Shown here piece by piece: positions 1 through 10,779 of a stretch of DNA of 64,000 nucleotides. The translations under genes and the position numbers were made by a program. Position 1 is the first letter of the stretch. Each line of letters starts with the position of its first letter. Below the pieces are notes generated by a model that did not search any database, was not told the DNA's origin, and saw only the letters and a list, made by a program, of their open reading frames with translations. Source of the DNA: Limnephilus marmoratus (lineage: Eukaryota > Arthropoda > Insecta > Trichoptera > Limnephilidae). The stretch is from the NCBI GenBank assembly GCA_917880885.1, contig OU862933.1:8789452-8853451 (forward strand), given 5' to 3'.

Positions 1-125
1 TAAATGAATTAATTGTGAAATAACATAAATTAATCAAATAAAATTTATTTGCGCATGCCGGGTTCGAACCCGCGACCTCCGGAATGTGAGTCAAGAGTCT
101 TAGCCACTGGACTACGGAGGTCGTC
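1..125 (-). mobile_element. SINE family S1, tRNA-derived head and start of body
   Basis: Read on the minus strand, 125 to 51 is a tRNA-like Pol III promoter: an A-box-like stretch (CCAGTGGCTAAGACT) and a near-perfect B box (GGTTCGAACCC) about 30 nt later. Positions 50 to 1 match the body that follows the head in the plus-strand copy at 32483-32853, so the element runs off the left window edge. It is a transposed SINE head rather than a functional tRNA gene, because it continues directly into SINE body sequence. Confidence 0.8.
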
Positions 126-199
126 AAATATACGTCTCTATACTGATCTCACATTTTTCCAGATTTAAGTTAAAAGTCAGTCTGTGTGAGATCCAAAAG

Positions 200-1565
200 C
201 TCGAATAAAAGTTACACACGGAACAAGCAAATGGTTTTCTTTCGAAGTTTGGAGCGTACGGTGTGCAACTCAAATTTTAAGCACATCTCAACACTGGTTT
301 TAAGATTGAATCTGTATTCGGTAACTCGTTTTAATTAAAACTACTCCCGTTGCATGAAAATAGTTTTCCTCCGATATTTGCAGCACTTAGTCTGAAATTT
401 CATAACTTGCAACTCGGAGAATATCTTGCAATAAGAACTCGGTAATGGTTTCCTTCGAAATGGGTCCGCAGATGAACAGAGTTACAAATGAAATTTCAAA
501 GGAAACCATTTTCGAGTTCCAGGTGCAAGATTTGAAAGTTGAAGAATATGTGCTAAAGAAAGATCGGAGTTAAACCATTTTCGTGTACTGCATGCATTAA
601 AAATTAAAGCTGTGGACTCACACCTTTACTAACCCACAATTGAAATTTTATCGTTACACTCTGAACACAACTGGTTTTAACTTAAGAATGGGTAGTTAAA
701 ATTATGTTTTCAAGCCAGCAAATGATTTTCCTCAGAATTATGCAGCATATTAGAATTGAAGACTCCACTAGGAACTATAGAATGGTTTCGAAATTTATCC
801 TGCATTTGGAGAACAAAACTGGTTTTAACTTTCTGTGTGCATTTCCCCAGGTTTAAAACTACATCCAGAACTCAAAAATTGTTTTCCTGAGATTTTTGCA
901 CCACATAGTATGCAACTTGAAATTTTTAACTGCACTTGGAAAATGAGAATGGTTTCCTACATGCATCCGCATCTGGATATTTTTTTGAAATTTTGAATAC
1001 AAGACTTGTCTTAACTTAAGAATTAATCTGGTAAGAGTCTACCGGCTTAAATAAAAATTGAACCTTATAAATAATTTCAAAACTGGTTGAAATTTAAGAT
1101 TGAATCTGTATTCGGTAACTCGTTTTAGTTAAAACTACAAACATAACATGAAAATGGTTTTCCTCCGGTATTTGCAGCACGTAGTCTAAAACTTTCATAT
1201 CTTGCAACTCGGGGAAATCTCGCAATAGCGGAACTCGGGAATGGTTTCCTTCGAAATGGGTCCGCAGATGAACAGAGTTTCAAATAAAATTTTAAAGGAA
1301 ACCATTTTCGGGTTCCACGTGCAATATTTGAAAGTTTCAGACTATATGCTGCAAAGATCGGAGGAAAACCATTTTCGTGTTCTGTGTGCATTCATAATTA
1401 CTGACTTACACCTTTACTATTTCACAATTGACATTTTATCGTTACACTCAGAACACAAAACTGGTTTTAACTTAAATGTGGGTTGTTAAAATAATGTTTA
1501 AATGCCAGCAAATGATTTTCTTCAAAATTTTGCAGCATATTAAAATTGAAGACTCCACTTGGAAC
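200..1565. repeat. complex tandem repeat, about 793-bp period
   Basis: The segment starting near 305 recurs near 1098 at about 85% identity by eye over roughly 470 bp, a spacing of 793 bp. Inside each unit a shorter motif is repeated: a variant of 'atggttttcctccgatattt' followed by 'gcagcac' recurs near 230, 355, 720, 877, 1148 and 1510, and 'actggttttaactt' recurs between them. Each unit also has a hairpin around 'aatggtttcctt'/'aaggaaaccatt' (about 440-518 and 1233-1315). Short ORFs here are by-products of the repeat. Most like a degenerate higher-order satellite. Confidence 0.75.
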
Positions 1566-1699
1566 TCTGTTATTTATAGCTCTATGGCTCGGTCGGTCGG
1601 GATTCCCAAAAATTTGTCTTGTTTTGCTTACACATTTGACTAGCTAGTAATGTTTGTATATTTAAGGAGGTCAAAATTTGCGTTTTAAATTTCTCAAAG

Positions 1700-1773
1700 A
1701 AAACTTTAATGGGGGGGGGGGGGTGACACCACGTTTTCCGCCCCGGGTGCCACCCATGTCAGCTACGCCACTG
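1700..1773 (-). mobile_element. possible terminal fragment of a hAT-like element
   Basis: A G tract (about 1710-1724) is followed by sequence ending in 'agctacgccactg'. Read on the minus strand this begins CAGTGGCGTAGCTGAC, the style of many hAT terminal inverted repeats. No partner end was found in the window, so the call rests on one end only. Confidence 0.35.
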
Positions 1774-1974
1774 AGTCACACAACATTCCTGAATTGGGGA
1801 TTCTCTTTACCTACTTTTTACAGACGTTGGGACTCTTGAGCTGTATTCAGAAAGAAAAATATTAACACTAAATACCTACCGACTCTTAAAATCGGTTTAA
1901 ATTATTGATTATATTCCGAATTAAGAAATATTTATCAAACCCAATAATTAAATAATATTTTAAATACATTAATA

Positions 1975-2170
1975 AAGGTTACGGTCACATCTAGGACTAA
2001 AATTCTACTTCTTAGTAAGTCCTAGATGGACTTTTTAAAAAATTTCTAATTTCAGATTTCCGATTGAGTATCGCTAATATTGTCTTAATTTAATCAAAAT
2101 ATTACAATTTGAGGTTTTCTCACTAAGATAAGAAAAAATCTATAATAATTCGTTTTGCAAAGCAAGAGAA
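1975..2170. repeat. degenerate SINE S3 fold-back fragments
   Basis: The stretch 2045-2135 matches the body of the S3 SINE at 55260-55330 (shared 'cgattgagt' and 'tattgtctt'), plus orientation. Just left of it, 1988-2030 carries an inverted repeat (catctaggact / agtcctagatg) and a head-like 'ggttacggtcac' in the opposite orientation. It reads as two decayed S3 copies facing each other. Confidence 0.45.
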
Positions 2171-2346
2171 AACATTTGTATTTTGCTGTGCTGTCAGTTA
2201 GCAATATTTTAAATTTAAACTAACGAATTTATTACAATGTTATAGCATAACTAGGTACTGTAATAGGCACCTAACTACACAGAGATAAGATTATTTTCAT
2301 TTGTGCGTTAAGTAGAATATGTTTAAATTTTTATTAGAATAACTCG

Positions 2347-2472
2347 CATTTTGTTTTGAAGAGTTTTACGTTCAATGTACATTTGACTTAAATTTTATTT
2401 TTTCTGCTATTGGTTTCGGGTATAATATAAGTAACAAATGTCAAGAAAAAGAAAACTCTTCAAAATAAAATG
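2347..2472. repeat. 126-bp inverted-repeat element (MITE-like)
   Basis: The first 21 bp (2347-2367) and last 21 bp (2452-2472) are reverse complements with one mismatch, around 84 bp of AT-rich spacer. There is no coding capacity. The size and arms suit a small MITE or foldback; target duplication is not evident. Confidence 0.55.
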
Positions 2473-2510
2473 ACTAGAAATTGTTACTTCTAATGCCCAA
2501 GAAATACAAA

Positions 2511-2540
2511 AAAAGAATAACCTTCGAAGGTTATTCTTTT
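2511..2540. repeat. perfect 30-bp palindrome
   Basis: Positions 2511-2540 are identical to their own reverse complement, centred on the TTCGAA at 2523-2528. It lies 38 bp after the 126-bp inverted-repeat element. It could extrude as a cruciform or mark the scar of a lost transposon; nothing supports a specific role. Confidence 0.8.
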
Positions 2541-2584
2541 ATCACTGTAATATAAGTACCATCGAAAAAGAAAATAATAAATAA

Positions 2585-2670
2585 ATCTTAACGAAAATAT
2601 GAAAAGTCACAGAAAAATTAAAAAAAAGGTAACGGTCGCAAATGGGACTCGAAATCTTGATCGCATCTAA
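2585..2670 (-). mobile_element. SINE S3-like fragment
   Basis: The block 'ggtaacggtcgcaa..gggactcga' matches the minus-strand heads near 17777 and 33291, preceded by a poly-purine 'cacagaaaaa' stretch as in those copies. The B-box-like part is degraded, and it ends where the 2690-3910 duplicated block begins. Confidence 0.5.
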
Positions 2671-2689
2671 ACAAACTATTCGAAGACTT

Positions 2690-3910
2690 CGCACGTAAGT
2701 TATTTTTCAAAATCAGAATTAACGATATTACCTCCGACAATTTTTACCCATATTTTTGGCAGCTACCTTTTTAAATGAATACCATACCAGGTTTTCAACC
2801 TGGATAGCGTCTCAGATAAACATATCCGATTTTATTTATATGGGACACCTTTTGACCTTTTTCAAAAAGTCTGAATAAATATTTGATTTTTAATGATTTA
2901 TCGTAAAAATCACTTTCATCCTGTTTCATCAGAATGTTATACTCATTGACCAAGATTTGCACATTTGACATTCAAAATAAGACGAAAACTCTTCGAAAAG
3001 CCTGTCACGTAGGGTACAAAATTTAAATCTTTTGCTAAGACCAAAGATATTCAAATACAAAAGAGATATGCTATGGTGTCCGCGCAACTGTCGACGGACT
3101 ACGCCCTAATTAGAGTAGTCTGCATACGAAAAGAATTAGTTCATTTCGTTGATTTTTTGAAGTTGTGCATTAGTATTGGTAAACAATATAGTTTGAATAC
3201 GGAAAGAATTCGTTTATTTAGTTTAACGATCGTTTGGTTTATTCGTTCATTTAGTTTATTTGTTAATTGGTAAACAATATCGGCGACACCCGGAAGCGCA
3301 GTCCCACATAGTAAAAACTGCAGATACCACATCTACCTACTTACGTTTTAATATCTTTGGCTAAGAGAGTATACTATATTTTATTTTCATTTGTATATTT
3401 TACAGACCTTCGGTTATAAACAAAATATTTTTAGACTAGGTAAAGACCTCATACGTAAGTCATTTTTGTCAATCTCATTTTTCAAAAGCAGAATTAACGA
3501 TATTGTCTCCGACAATTTTTTCCCATATTTTTGGTAGCTACCTTTTTAAATGATCACAATGTTCAAATAACGGGTTTATAACCTGGATAATGAGTCAGAT
3601 AAACATATCCGATTTTATTTATATGGGACGCCTTTTGACCTTTTTCTAAAAGTATAAATGAATATTTGATTTTTAATAGAATAACTCTCTCTACGAAGAT
3701 TATTCCCATCAATGTAATATATCACTACTCATTGATGAGGATTTGCACACTGACGTTCAAAATACCACGAAAACTCTTCGAAAAGCCTGTCACGAAAGGG
3801 ACAAAATTTATATCTTTTGCTAAGACATCAGTATACTATATTTTAGTTCCTTTTGTATATTTTACAGACCTTAAGAATTTTAAACAAAATATTTTTATGC
3901 GCCTTGGATA
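2690..3910. repeat. direct duplication of a roughly 450-bp unit
   Basis: The stretch 2698-3055 is repeated at 3453-3825 (shared landmarks: 'cagaattaacgatatt', 'cccatatttttgg', 'aaacatatccgattttattt', 'aactcttcgaaaagcctgtc'). The first copy appears interrupted: the following block (3356-3445, 'gtatactatatttta..cagacctt') is contiguous with the unit only in the second copy (3829-3905). The interrupting 3056-3355 segment has its own short repeat of 'ttggtaaacaatat' at both sides of its centre. Function is not recognisable. Confidence 0.65.
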
Positions 3911-4160
3911 ACGTGTTAATAAAGTTTTGGGGCCCTTACTGGTGACCATATTTAGCTGGAATAGCGACCAAAACATTGGATCGTATTTACAACACCGCAA
4001 AAAATTATTACACTTTATTTCTTTCGCGGACTAGCGACAAAATACATTTGTTAGCTTTATTATTAGTCTCCGCGGTGACGGTGCACATTTAACCCACTGT
4101 CGACAATATTATTCAAGAAATATTGTCTGATTTTTTGTTGCCGGTAGGTATTCTTTTTTA

Positions 4161-4558
4161 TCTTCTTCTTCTTCGTTAAACGGACGTTGGCTAACGTGTT
4201 GGCTATGCGGGCTTTGTTTACTGCGGCCCGGAACAGCTCTATGGTAGACTGACCAAATCACTGTCTCAGGTTTTCAGCCATGAGGTTCTAATAAGAGGTT
4301 TTAATAACTTCTTTTTCTTTATTCATCCGAACCATAACATCTTAATTCGTAACCCTGTCCACCCAGCTTATTTTAAATATTTTTCTGTCGCCTAATTAGT
4401 TCTCCAGTAAGCGTCCATGCTTCCATTCCATAAAATAATATCGAAAACACGTAACATCTGACCATTCGCATTCGTAAACCAAGGTTTAGATCATGATGTT
4501 GCACGAGCTTGCTCAATGCGGCATTTGATTTCAACCAAAGGATCCTATCTATCATTTA
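4161..4558 (-). pseudogene. RTE-type LINE remnant, C-terminus of ORF2 (family L-a)
   Basis: Minus-strand translation gives a run with CYVFSILFYGMEAWTL, characteristic of the C-terminal region of RTE/BovB-type endonuclease-reverse transcriptases, followed by a frame-broken LIRR segment. The 3' end is an AAG-repeat tail (TCTTCTTC on the plus strand). The same family occurs at 25880-26310 and 35204-35780, where the downstream part is better preserved. It is 5'-truncated like most LINE insertions and lacks the catalytic domain. Confidence 0.8.
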
Positions 4559-4569
4559 CATTTTGCTTT

Positions 4570-4645
4570 TTTGGTGAATACCGCATAAAAAGTCTAACTG
4601 CTCCCAACCGTCTGGAGCCAGTGAGACTACGGCATCCCTGCAATG
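4570..4645 (-). mobile_element. SINE S1 3'-end fragment
   Basis: Contains the S1 3' signature on the minus strand (gagccagtgagact after an 'aactgctcc' block), the same as at 18985-19243 and 12330-12563. It abuts the L-a remnant; body and head are missing. Confidence 0.6.
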
Positions 4646-4720
4646 TTTCAACACAGCACAGCATGAAAAGAGGAATGGTGCTATAGAAATACATTTTAAA
4701 CACAATAGATTATATATTCC

Positions 4721-4860
4721 GGCAGTGGCCGAATAAGTATCGTGTTTGGGTCTCACCCGAGCGTCTCGTGTTCGATTCCTCGGCTGGCTAAGTGGTGTTA
4801 GTAGGAGATTTTAAAATATTGTCAGGTTATTCATGACCCGGAAATGTTTTTATTTCTTTT
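4721..4860 (+). mobile_element. SINE family S4 with tRNA-like head
   Basis: Starts with an A-box-like AGTGGCCGAATAAG and has a B-box-like GTTCGATTCC near 4771. The body (gtcaggttattc..cccggaaatgttt) matches, in reverse, the copies at 51985-52140, 52378-52545 and, more weakly, 25700-25810. It ends in a T-rich tail. Confidence 0.65.
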
Positions 4861-4944
4861 CTTTGAAAAAAAATTTTAATTGAATTATTCTTTAAATAAC
4901 CTTTAAATTTTTTTTTCTTTGTCCATCTACCCTATTTTCGTATG

Positions 4945-5370
4945 GGTATGGGTACCGCCACCCCGGGACCCATTTATTGAATAACCATCACCCTGCCATA
5001 GGTCTCACCAAGTTGTTCGATGCGTTTGGTTACTTAGTACTTGTGACACAGGATTGTGGGTAAGGTTGGTCTAGGTCTTGGTAGCGGATACCACCGTTTG
5101 TCCATCTATTGCGCGGCGGGCTGGATCGGAAGAGTCTGGTTGAGGAAGACGCTGGACCTCTCCAGCCAATCTCTCCCTACCCATCACCTTGCAGCACAGT
5201 CAGAGAGATGGATTCATACGTCCGTCACTTGTAGACACTAACCTCCAGATTCTAACACACCCCTCATATTTTTTTACTTCCCAGAACGTCATCTCCTTTC
5301 TTATCCTAAAAGACCTCCACACAGCATCCCCAAAGATCGCAAGGTCGCCTGTGTGGAGCTAATGTAAATT
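4945..5370 (+). mobile_element. SINE family S2, near full length
   Basis: Carries the S2 landmarks in order: 'ggtaccgcc', 'attgaataacca', 'ggtctaggtcttgg', the central 'ctctccagcc' block, a pyrimidine-rich 'cctttcttatcct' stretch, then the 3' hairpin with arms CTCCACACAG / CTGTGTGGAG. The inner hairpin is partly lost in this copy. Family copies with the central block are about 420 bp; those without it are about 340 bp. Confidence 0.8.
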
Positions 5371-5384
5371 GCTCCACACACTGA

Positions 5385-5575
5385 GTGTGCAATTCACACA
5401 TGGTAGAAGTGAAACCTTTATAAAACTAAATTAGACAACAGTGGGGAGGCCATGAAGCACCGCACAAAGAGGAGACCGATTATACTATCTCATTCTCTCG
5501 CCTTGCCTCTTTTTAGGGTAGCTATTTTTTGTTTCATCGAGTTTCAAATCACACGGTGCTAAAGAATAAATGCTA
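5385..5575 (+). repeat. interspersed repeat F, copy 1
   Basis: Shares 'ttcacac..ggta', 'gaagcaccgcacaaag' and 'caaatcac..cggtgctaaa' with 5970-6150 and 41650-41780. A partial second start, with 'cagttcacacgcggtaga', follows at 5595-5640. Non-coding and unclassified. Confidence 0.55.
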
Positions 5576-5692
5576 AAGAATAAAAAACATGTATGCAGTT
5601 CACACGCGGTAGATGAGAAACCTTCAGAAAACGAAACTTCGAGAGAATGAGATGAGTATCAGGAGTAGATAATTGTAGAGTTATTTTATTAA

Positions 5693-5945
5693 AATACTAG
5701 CAGACCCAGCCACACGTTGCTGTGACTAATGAAGCACAACGCCACGCCATTACCCAACCTTTTAACCAACGCCATTTGTTAAATCAAATTCACACCGCCC
5801 GCTTGGCCAGATATATTAAATATTTCAACCAATTTACACAAAACCTTGACAAATTATATACCTAAAAAACTTCCGCTATCTATTGGTGAAAATCGCATGA
5901 AAATCCGTTGGGAGTGACTACATTTTATACTATGTAATTGTAGAT
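5693..5945 (+). repeat. interspersed repeat G, copy 1
   Basis: Begins 'actagcagacccagccacacg' and includes 'aaccttgacaaattatatacc', 'tattggtgaaaa' and 'gcatgaaaatccg', shared with 6633-6925, 16124-16500 and 38088-38365. Such 'ctagc(t/a)gacccgg' repeats are widespread in insect genomes. No coding sequence. Confidence 0.65.
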
Positions 5946-5969
5946 TGTTATCAAGTTTAAAAATTATTT

Positions 5970-6150
5970 CACATTTTAATCTACGAAGCAACGCAAAAAG
6001 AGGACACCTATTAGTCTATTTCATTTTCTCGCAGGCTAAATCCTATAAATGTAAGTATTAGTCGTTTTTTAGCGTCGCTCGTTTCCGTTTCATCTAGTTT
6101 CAAATCACAACGGTGCTAAAAAAGTTTTGACTTCAATAATGAAATGAACA
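5970..6150 (+). repeat. interspersed repeat F, copy 2
   Basis: Matches copy 1 through 'ctacgaagcaacgcaaa', 'catctagtttcaaatcacaa' and 'cggtgctaaa'. The two F copies flank repeat G copy 1, so the G element may be inserted within an F array. Confidence 0.5.
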
Positions 6151-6632
6151 CAACGTGCGCAAAAAGGATTGAAATTATATAAATTTGTACGATATTTTTT
6201 ATATCCACAGAAGTACTTAAAAGAATTCTTATTTAAGCTTATTATGACTCAATAAACTTCAATGAGTAATCGACAAAACAAATCACTTATCTGCTTTTCA
6301 AATTCTTAAAAAGTTAGCGCTTGGTTTTATTTGCGTACGATGTGAAAGGGGTTTAATGTCTCTCTAATAATTTATTTAATACCAACTTGGTGAGAAAAAA
6401 TAAAATAATTTAATACGCATAACGAGTCACAGGAATTTTTTCCTGCAAAGATTTCCCAAATAAATTCTTAAACCATTAACGGCATTGACCGTGTACATTT
6501 TTTTAAAATCATGCACTTGTTAACTGTGGGCGTCAAAATGAGAACAATTGAAAGTATTTAATAAAATATGATTCCAATTTGTTAGTTTGTTATGTTCATT
6601 AATTGTATCTATCTACTAAAACTTATTTTTAA

Positions 6633-6925
6633 CTAGCTGACCCGGTCACGCGTCGCTGTGGCTAAAGAAACACAACGCCATCAACCAAAACGCCATTTCC
6701 CAACCTTTATAACCAACGCCATCTGTTAATAAATCAAATCCACACTGCCAGCTTCCCTTTATATGTTAACACAAAACCTTGACAAATTATATACCCAAAC
6801 CTTCCTCATGAATCACTCTCTATTGGTGAAAACCGTATGAAAATCCGTTCAGTAGTTCTTGAGTTTATCGCGAACAGACAGACAGACAGACACGGCTGTC
6901 GACTTTAATTTATAATATCTGGAGA
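6633..6925 (+). repeat. interspersed repeat G, copy 2
   Basis: The best-preserved G copy. It begins 'ctagctgacccggtcacg', runs through 'tattggtgaaaaccgtatga' and 'gttcttgagtttatcgcgaa', and ends in an (ACAG)n microsatellite and 'cggctgtcgactttaatt'. Non-autonomous; superfamily not decided from sequence. Confidence 0.65.
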
Positions 6926-6967
6926 TTATGATATGTCTCTTTGCTCAAACTCGTAATACCTATAAGT

Positions 6968-7165
6968 GCTTATTCTTTTAGAGTGGAAGGTTGAAATGGC
7001 TTAAGCCGTGTTTGATGACCATTTTTGAAAAGCTTGGTAATTCCTAATCTTCATCTTCTCTATCTCCTTCCCCTCCGCATGCGAAGGAATACCCCGATTA
7101 GGGGACCGCAGTCCTGTTGGCTTCGGAAAGTCGGGAATATTGTGCAATATTCAGTTATTTACACT
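6968..7165 (+). mobile_element. SINE S1 body fragment
   Basis: Matches the S1 body from 'gaaatggcttaagccgtgtt' through the pyrimidine-rich 'tctccttcccctcc' and 'ccccgattagggga' to 'cctgttggcttcgga'. No tRNA-like head, so 5'-truncated. Confidence 0.65.
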
Positions 7166-7399
7166 CGTATATAAATCCTGTGGCAGGCGAAGTGGTTTTG
7201 TTTTCTATGCGATTCTACAGTTTTATTCTAAGATTGGTGAAATTTAGCACACTTCAATTTTAAAGCAAGAGTAACGCAGTCTCTACACGCGTTTTCTAAA
7301 AACTACCCCATCCCTTTTCCCATAAAGTAGAATGTTGATACTTTTTTATGAAATTTTGCACACTCGACGTTCAAAGTTATATTTTTTTTAAATTAGCCC

Positions 7400-7738
7400 C
7401 ATACTGCAATTTGGAAGGCGGGAATCGGTACCGCCGCCCGGGAACCTTTATTGGATAACCAACACCTCTACCATAGGTCACCCTAAGTGGTTCGCTACGT
7501 TTGGTGATTTAGCATGGGTGCCCGGGTTCATGGGATGAGGTTTGTCTAGGTCTTGGAGAAGACGTGGATGACCAGGACACACAGAACCCGAGATTCCTAC
7601 CCACCCCTTTTTCTTCCCAGAACTCTCCTCTCTTTCCTTTCCCTAAAAAAACCCTCCACACAGCATCCCCAAAGATGACATAGGCCATCAGGGAAATTAT
7701 TTTCCTCAGGGCCTCCTGTGTGGAGCTCATGTAAAAAA
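7400..7738 (+). mobile_element. SINE S2, short form
   Basis: Runs from 'ggaaggcgggaatcggtacc' to the poly(A) at 7730-7738. The 3' end has outer arms CTCCACACAG / CTGTGTGGAG and an inner 'GGGAAATTATTTTCC'-type hairpin. The central 'ctctccagccgg' block of the long form is absent. Tail-to-tail with the next S2 copy. Confidence 0.85.
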
Positions 7739-7741
7739 AAA

Positions 7742-8122
7742 CGCAAGAAGGAAAATAATCCCGCTCCGGGCCTATGTCAACTTTGGGAATGCTGTGTGGA
7801 GGTTCTTTTTGGGAAAGGAAGGAGAGGAAGTTCTGGGAAGGAAAAAGATGGAAGGGATAGGTAGGAATCTGAGGGTCAGTGTGTCCGGAAGAGTCAGACG
7901 TATGAATTTATCCCTCCTACTGCGGTGCAAGGAGATTATCCGAGAGAGTCCTGCTGGAGAAGTCAAAACGTCCCCGCCAAGATCCGGACAAACCTAACCC
8001 TATGAACCCGGGTACCCCTGCTAAGTTACCAAAACAACTTGGCGTAATCTATGGCGGAGTTATTGGTTATTCAATAAATGATTCCCGGAACGGTGGTACC
8101 CAATCCCGCCTCCTAGATTGAA
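7742..8122 (-). mobile_element. SINE S2, long form, inverted
   Basis: Minus-strand S2: the 3' hairpin lies at the low-coordinate end (gtgtggagg near 7793), the central block near 7930-7980, and the 5' end (ggcgggattgggtacc in sense) near 8120. Together with 7400-7738 it makes an inverted pair separated by only a few bases. Confidence 0.85.
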
Positions 8123-8144
8123 TGTCTGCATCTGATTTCGATTA

Positions 8145-8182
8145 CAGCTGAGCCCGGGCAACGCCGGGACTTCAGCTCGCAA
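8145..8182 (-). repeat. fragment of a repeat G-type 5' end
   Basis: The minus-strand reading 'agctgaagtcccggcg' matches the start of the copy at 16124 (agctgaagtccccggcg). It forms a small inverted repeat with 'agctgagcccggg'. Confidence 0.45.
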
Positions 8183-8199
8183 AAAATAATTTTTAAAAA

Positions 8200-8995
8200 T
8201 CTTGTCGTCTAAAAATCCAGATAACATGTAGGTACCTATTTAATGAAGAAAGTTATTGGAAAATAAATCAATTTCATTATACTAACATGATCGCTAAACT
8301 TTGAAAGCTATGTATAATTAGGTATTAGGCATTATGGCGGGATTCGGCTTCAATAAATAGTACATAAATAAAAGAGATTATTTAAATTTCGCTGAGTAGT
8401 AAGTACTACGAAAGAGGCAATGTGGCCAAAATTTTGTTCATTTTGGCAAAACTTTCAAGTTGTTCAAAGAGAAACATTTTACTACCAAATGAACATAATT
8501 GAGAAATTGTCCTGCCCCTGTCGCCAAGCAACTCATAACAAAGGGACCTCGGTTTTTCACTCTTCTGCGAAATTCCCACATTGTAGATTGCAGCCGCCCA
8601 ATGACGACAAAATACTGATGAAAACCGTGAATACATTCTTCAAATATAGTGGCCCCAGTTTACTTCGACATAAAACAGGTAATTTAAGTGAGTACCTACT
8701 TATGCCAAGCATACAGGGTGCTTAAACAATCTTCCAATTAATGTGTGAATACTGTTTCCTCAAATGAAATATATATTTGATTAGTTCAAGATACCACACG
8801 GCAAAACCAATTGAATGACATTTCTAAAAGATTAAATACAATATTTAATCTTTTTGTATACCCATAGTTCCGAATGTAACGAATTTTAAAAATAAGAAAT
8901 CTTTTACTGTAAATTGATAAAAAAACAGCTCTACAATAAATTGAAACACTTAATTCGGTTTGCACTTGTCTCCTTTCGTATTTATTTATTTATTT
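8200..8995. other. unassigned region with a short open frame
   Basis: The plus frame 8420-8725 is open for 101 codons but resembles no family I know, and the opposite strand is also open. A sequence like an exon end (aaaacag followed by gtaatt) lies near 8678-8684. That is too weak to call a gene. The rest is AT-rich without features. Confidence 0.2.
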
Positions 8996-8997
8996 CT

Positions 8998-9232
8998 AAC
9001 TAGCTTTTTCCCGCGGCTTCGCTCGCATGGTGTAAGGGGGGTTCCCACTCCATCTCCCCCCTCCCCCCTCTCACCGCCCTCCCTCCCCCTAAATTTCATA
9101 ATGCCAGAGCTCAACCTTGTCCTGACAATAATGAACACACAAAAAAAGAATTATCCACTTTGGTGCAGTCGTTCGTAAGTTATGCGCTTAGCAACACATT
9201 CAACGATTCATTTTTATATATAAGATTTCACG
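8998..9232 (+). repeat. interspersed repeat with 'ctagctttttcccgcggc' start
   Basis: Begins 'ctagctttttcccgcggctt', has a pyrimidine-rich tract (9040-9092) and ends 'ttatatataagatt'. This start is common among insect interspersed repeats and is organised like 18015-18625. The apparent 72-aa ORF lies in the CT tract and is rejected. Confidence 0.5.
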
Positions 9233-9559
9233 CGCGGCTGGGCTTTTACGTGTTATTTATATTTTATTTATTTCTTTCAAAGAACATCTGAATAAACATA
9301 ACAAAACCAAAAAACAAAATTAGAGCAAAATCAAAAACAAAATAAACTTCTAAAACAAAAACGAGTACGAGTAAAAAACGCAATAAAATCGAAACTAAGT
9401 ACTCCGCCATGCAAGATGGAAAAATATAACACTAGGAAAATTTCAATACATTTGTAAGATAAGTTGGTAAGATAAACAGAGCTATGTAGTTTGTTTAGTT
9501 AAATTAACCAAATTGTATTAGTCGTAATTAAAAAAGGTGAAAAATAAACAAACCGACAA

Positions 9560-9915
9560 AGGATTTCTGATACCATCCAGGCGTATGGCAGAAAAGACTG
9601 ATACTGGCATAGAAGGACGAAAGTAAACAGAATGTGGAAGAAATTGGATCTACAAGGCATATGGGTTATCAGAACCATTTACGTCCTATTACGAATGAGA
9701 AGATGAGTTCCTAAAGAATGTCAGGCTGGTGTACACCTGATGAACGATTTTAAAAGAGGCACGCTTACATGGTTTGGAATGTAGAGTAGATGGACGAATA
9801 TACGAGTTTCAGGACAATAATTAATGTGCAGGTGGATGAAAGAAGAATTCTAGGATGCCCCAGAATGGTATGAAGGCATGTGTACAACAATGCTTAGCTT
9901 AGTTAGTTAGCTTAG
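9560..9915 (+). pseudogene. badly decayed LINE C-terminal remnant (RTE-like)
   Basis: With several frameshifts and stops, the plus strand recalls the tail of RTE-type reverse transcriptases: 'gaggcacgcttacatggttt' would give R-G-T-L-T-W-F-G, where 'xGHVxRM' is usual, and a later stretch gives 'RRILGCPRMV' where a G-R-P-R motif is usual. No single frame stays open. I infer an old L-type insertion; a different LINE clade cannot be excluded. Confidence 0.4.
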
Positions 9916-10608
9916 GATAACTGCGAAACGAACAGTATCTACCTAAATACTTCCGGGGTCCTTAAGCACGTGCGGATTCCGATCTTTCTCAATTTCAAGA
10001 ATAAATATTATGTGGTTTGTTGTTATAGGTTTATTGTATATTCTACCATTATGTCAAGATTTCGTCGTACCTACTAAAATTCCCTGTGAGTGAGCTAATG
10101 GCCGTTATACACGTCATCTTTTTTCAGCCTGATTCCAATTAGACATAAAAGTCAACATTTTTCGCTCTATTATGAATAAAATAAAGTTTTTTTTAGCTGT
10201 TATATAACCTCTAAGTATTCTGTGATGTTGTCGTCAAGTTACTTTAAATGATCTGTCAGAATCATGATTTATTTTAAAATATTCCGGGTTGATATAAATT
10301 TTCCAATAGGTGTTCCTGTTTTTAAACGTTCCCCAATGTGAAATAATACTCTCTCATTTAATTATTTTAGTGTTACAAACGGAATGTTGAATTTTGATTT
10401 AAGAAATATCTAAAATAATTCATCAATTTTTTAACGCTGTTTTATCTTTTAAACTGTAAAAAATAACGCTTTATACGAAACTAAATAACCTATTTAATTA
10501 CACCAACGTATTATACCCCCGTAGTAGATATACAAGTACTAAATATGTGTATATATGTTTCTTTTTATATTATTTAATTTTTTCTTTTTATAGTACGTAA
10601 ATCCATTT

Positions 10609-10744
10609 TATGTAATGTATACTTTTTTATGGCAGACAGAGTATTGCACCCACCGCTTTGTTCGGCTGAAATAGATTATGTAATGTATACTTTTTTATGG
10701 CAGACAGAGTATTGCACCCACCGCTCTGTTCGGCTAAAATAAAT
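10609..10744. repeat. 68-bp tandem duplication
   Basis: Two head-to-tail copies (10609-10676 and 10677-10744) differ at only a few positions; each contains 'ggcagacagagtattgcacc'. After the second copy comes 'aaataaataac' and a TTA-rich tail, which suggests a duplicated LINE 3' end, but no coding sequence is attached. Confidence 0.7.
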
Positions 10745-10779
10745 AACTTATTTATTTATTATTATTATTATATGAATTA

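Noticed and set aside
51..125. tRNA gene on the minus strand
   Set aside because: The head continues into SINE S1 body and no discriminating anticodon arm could be folded with confidence; the same holds for the heads at 29493, 32488 and 55155.
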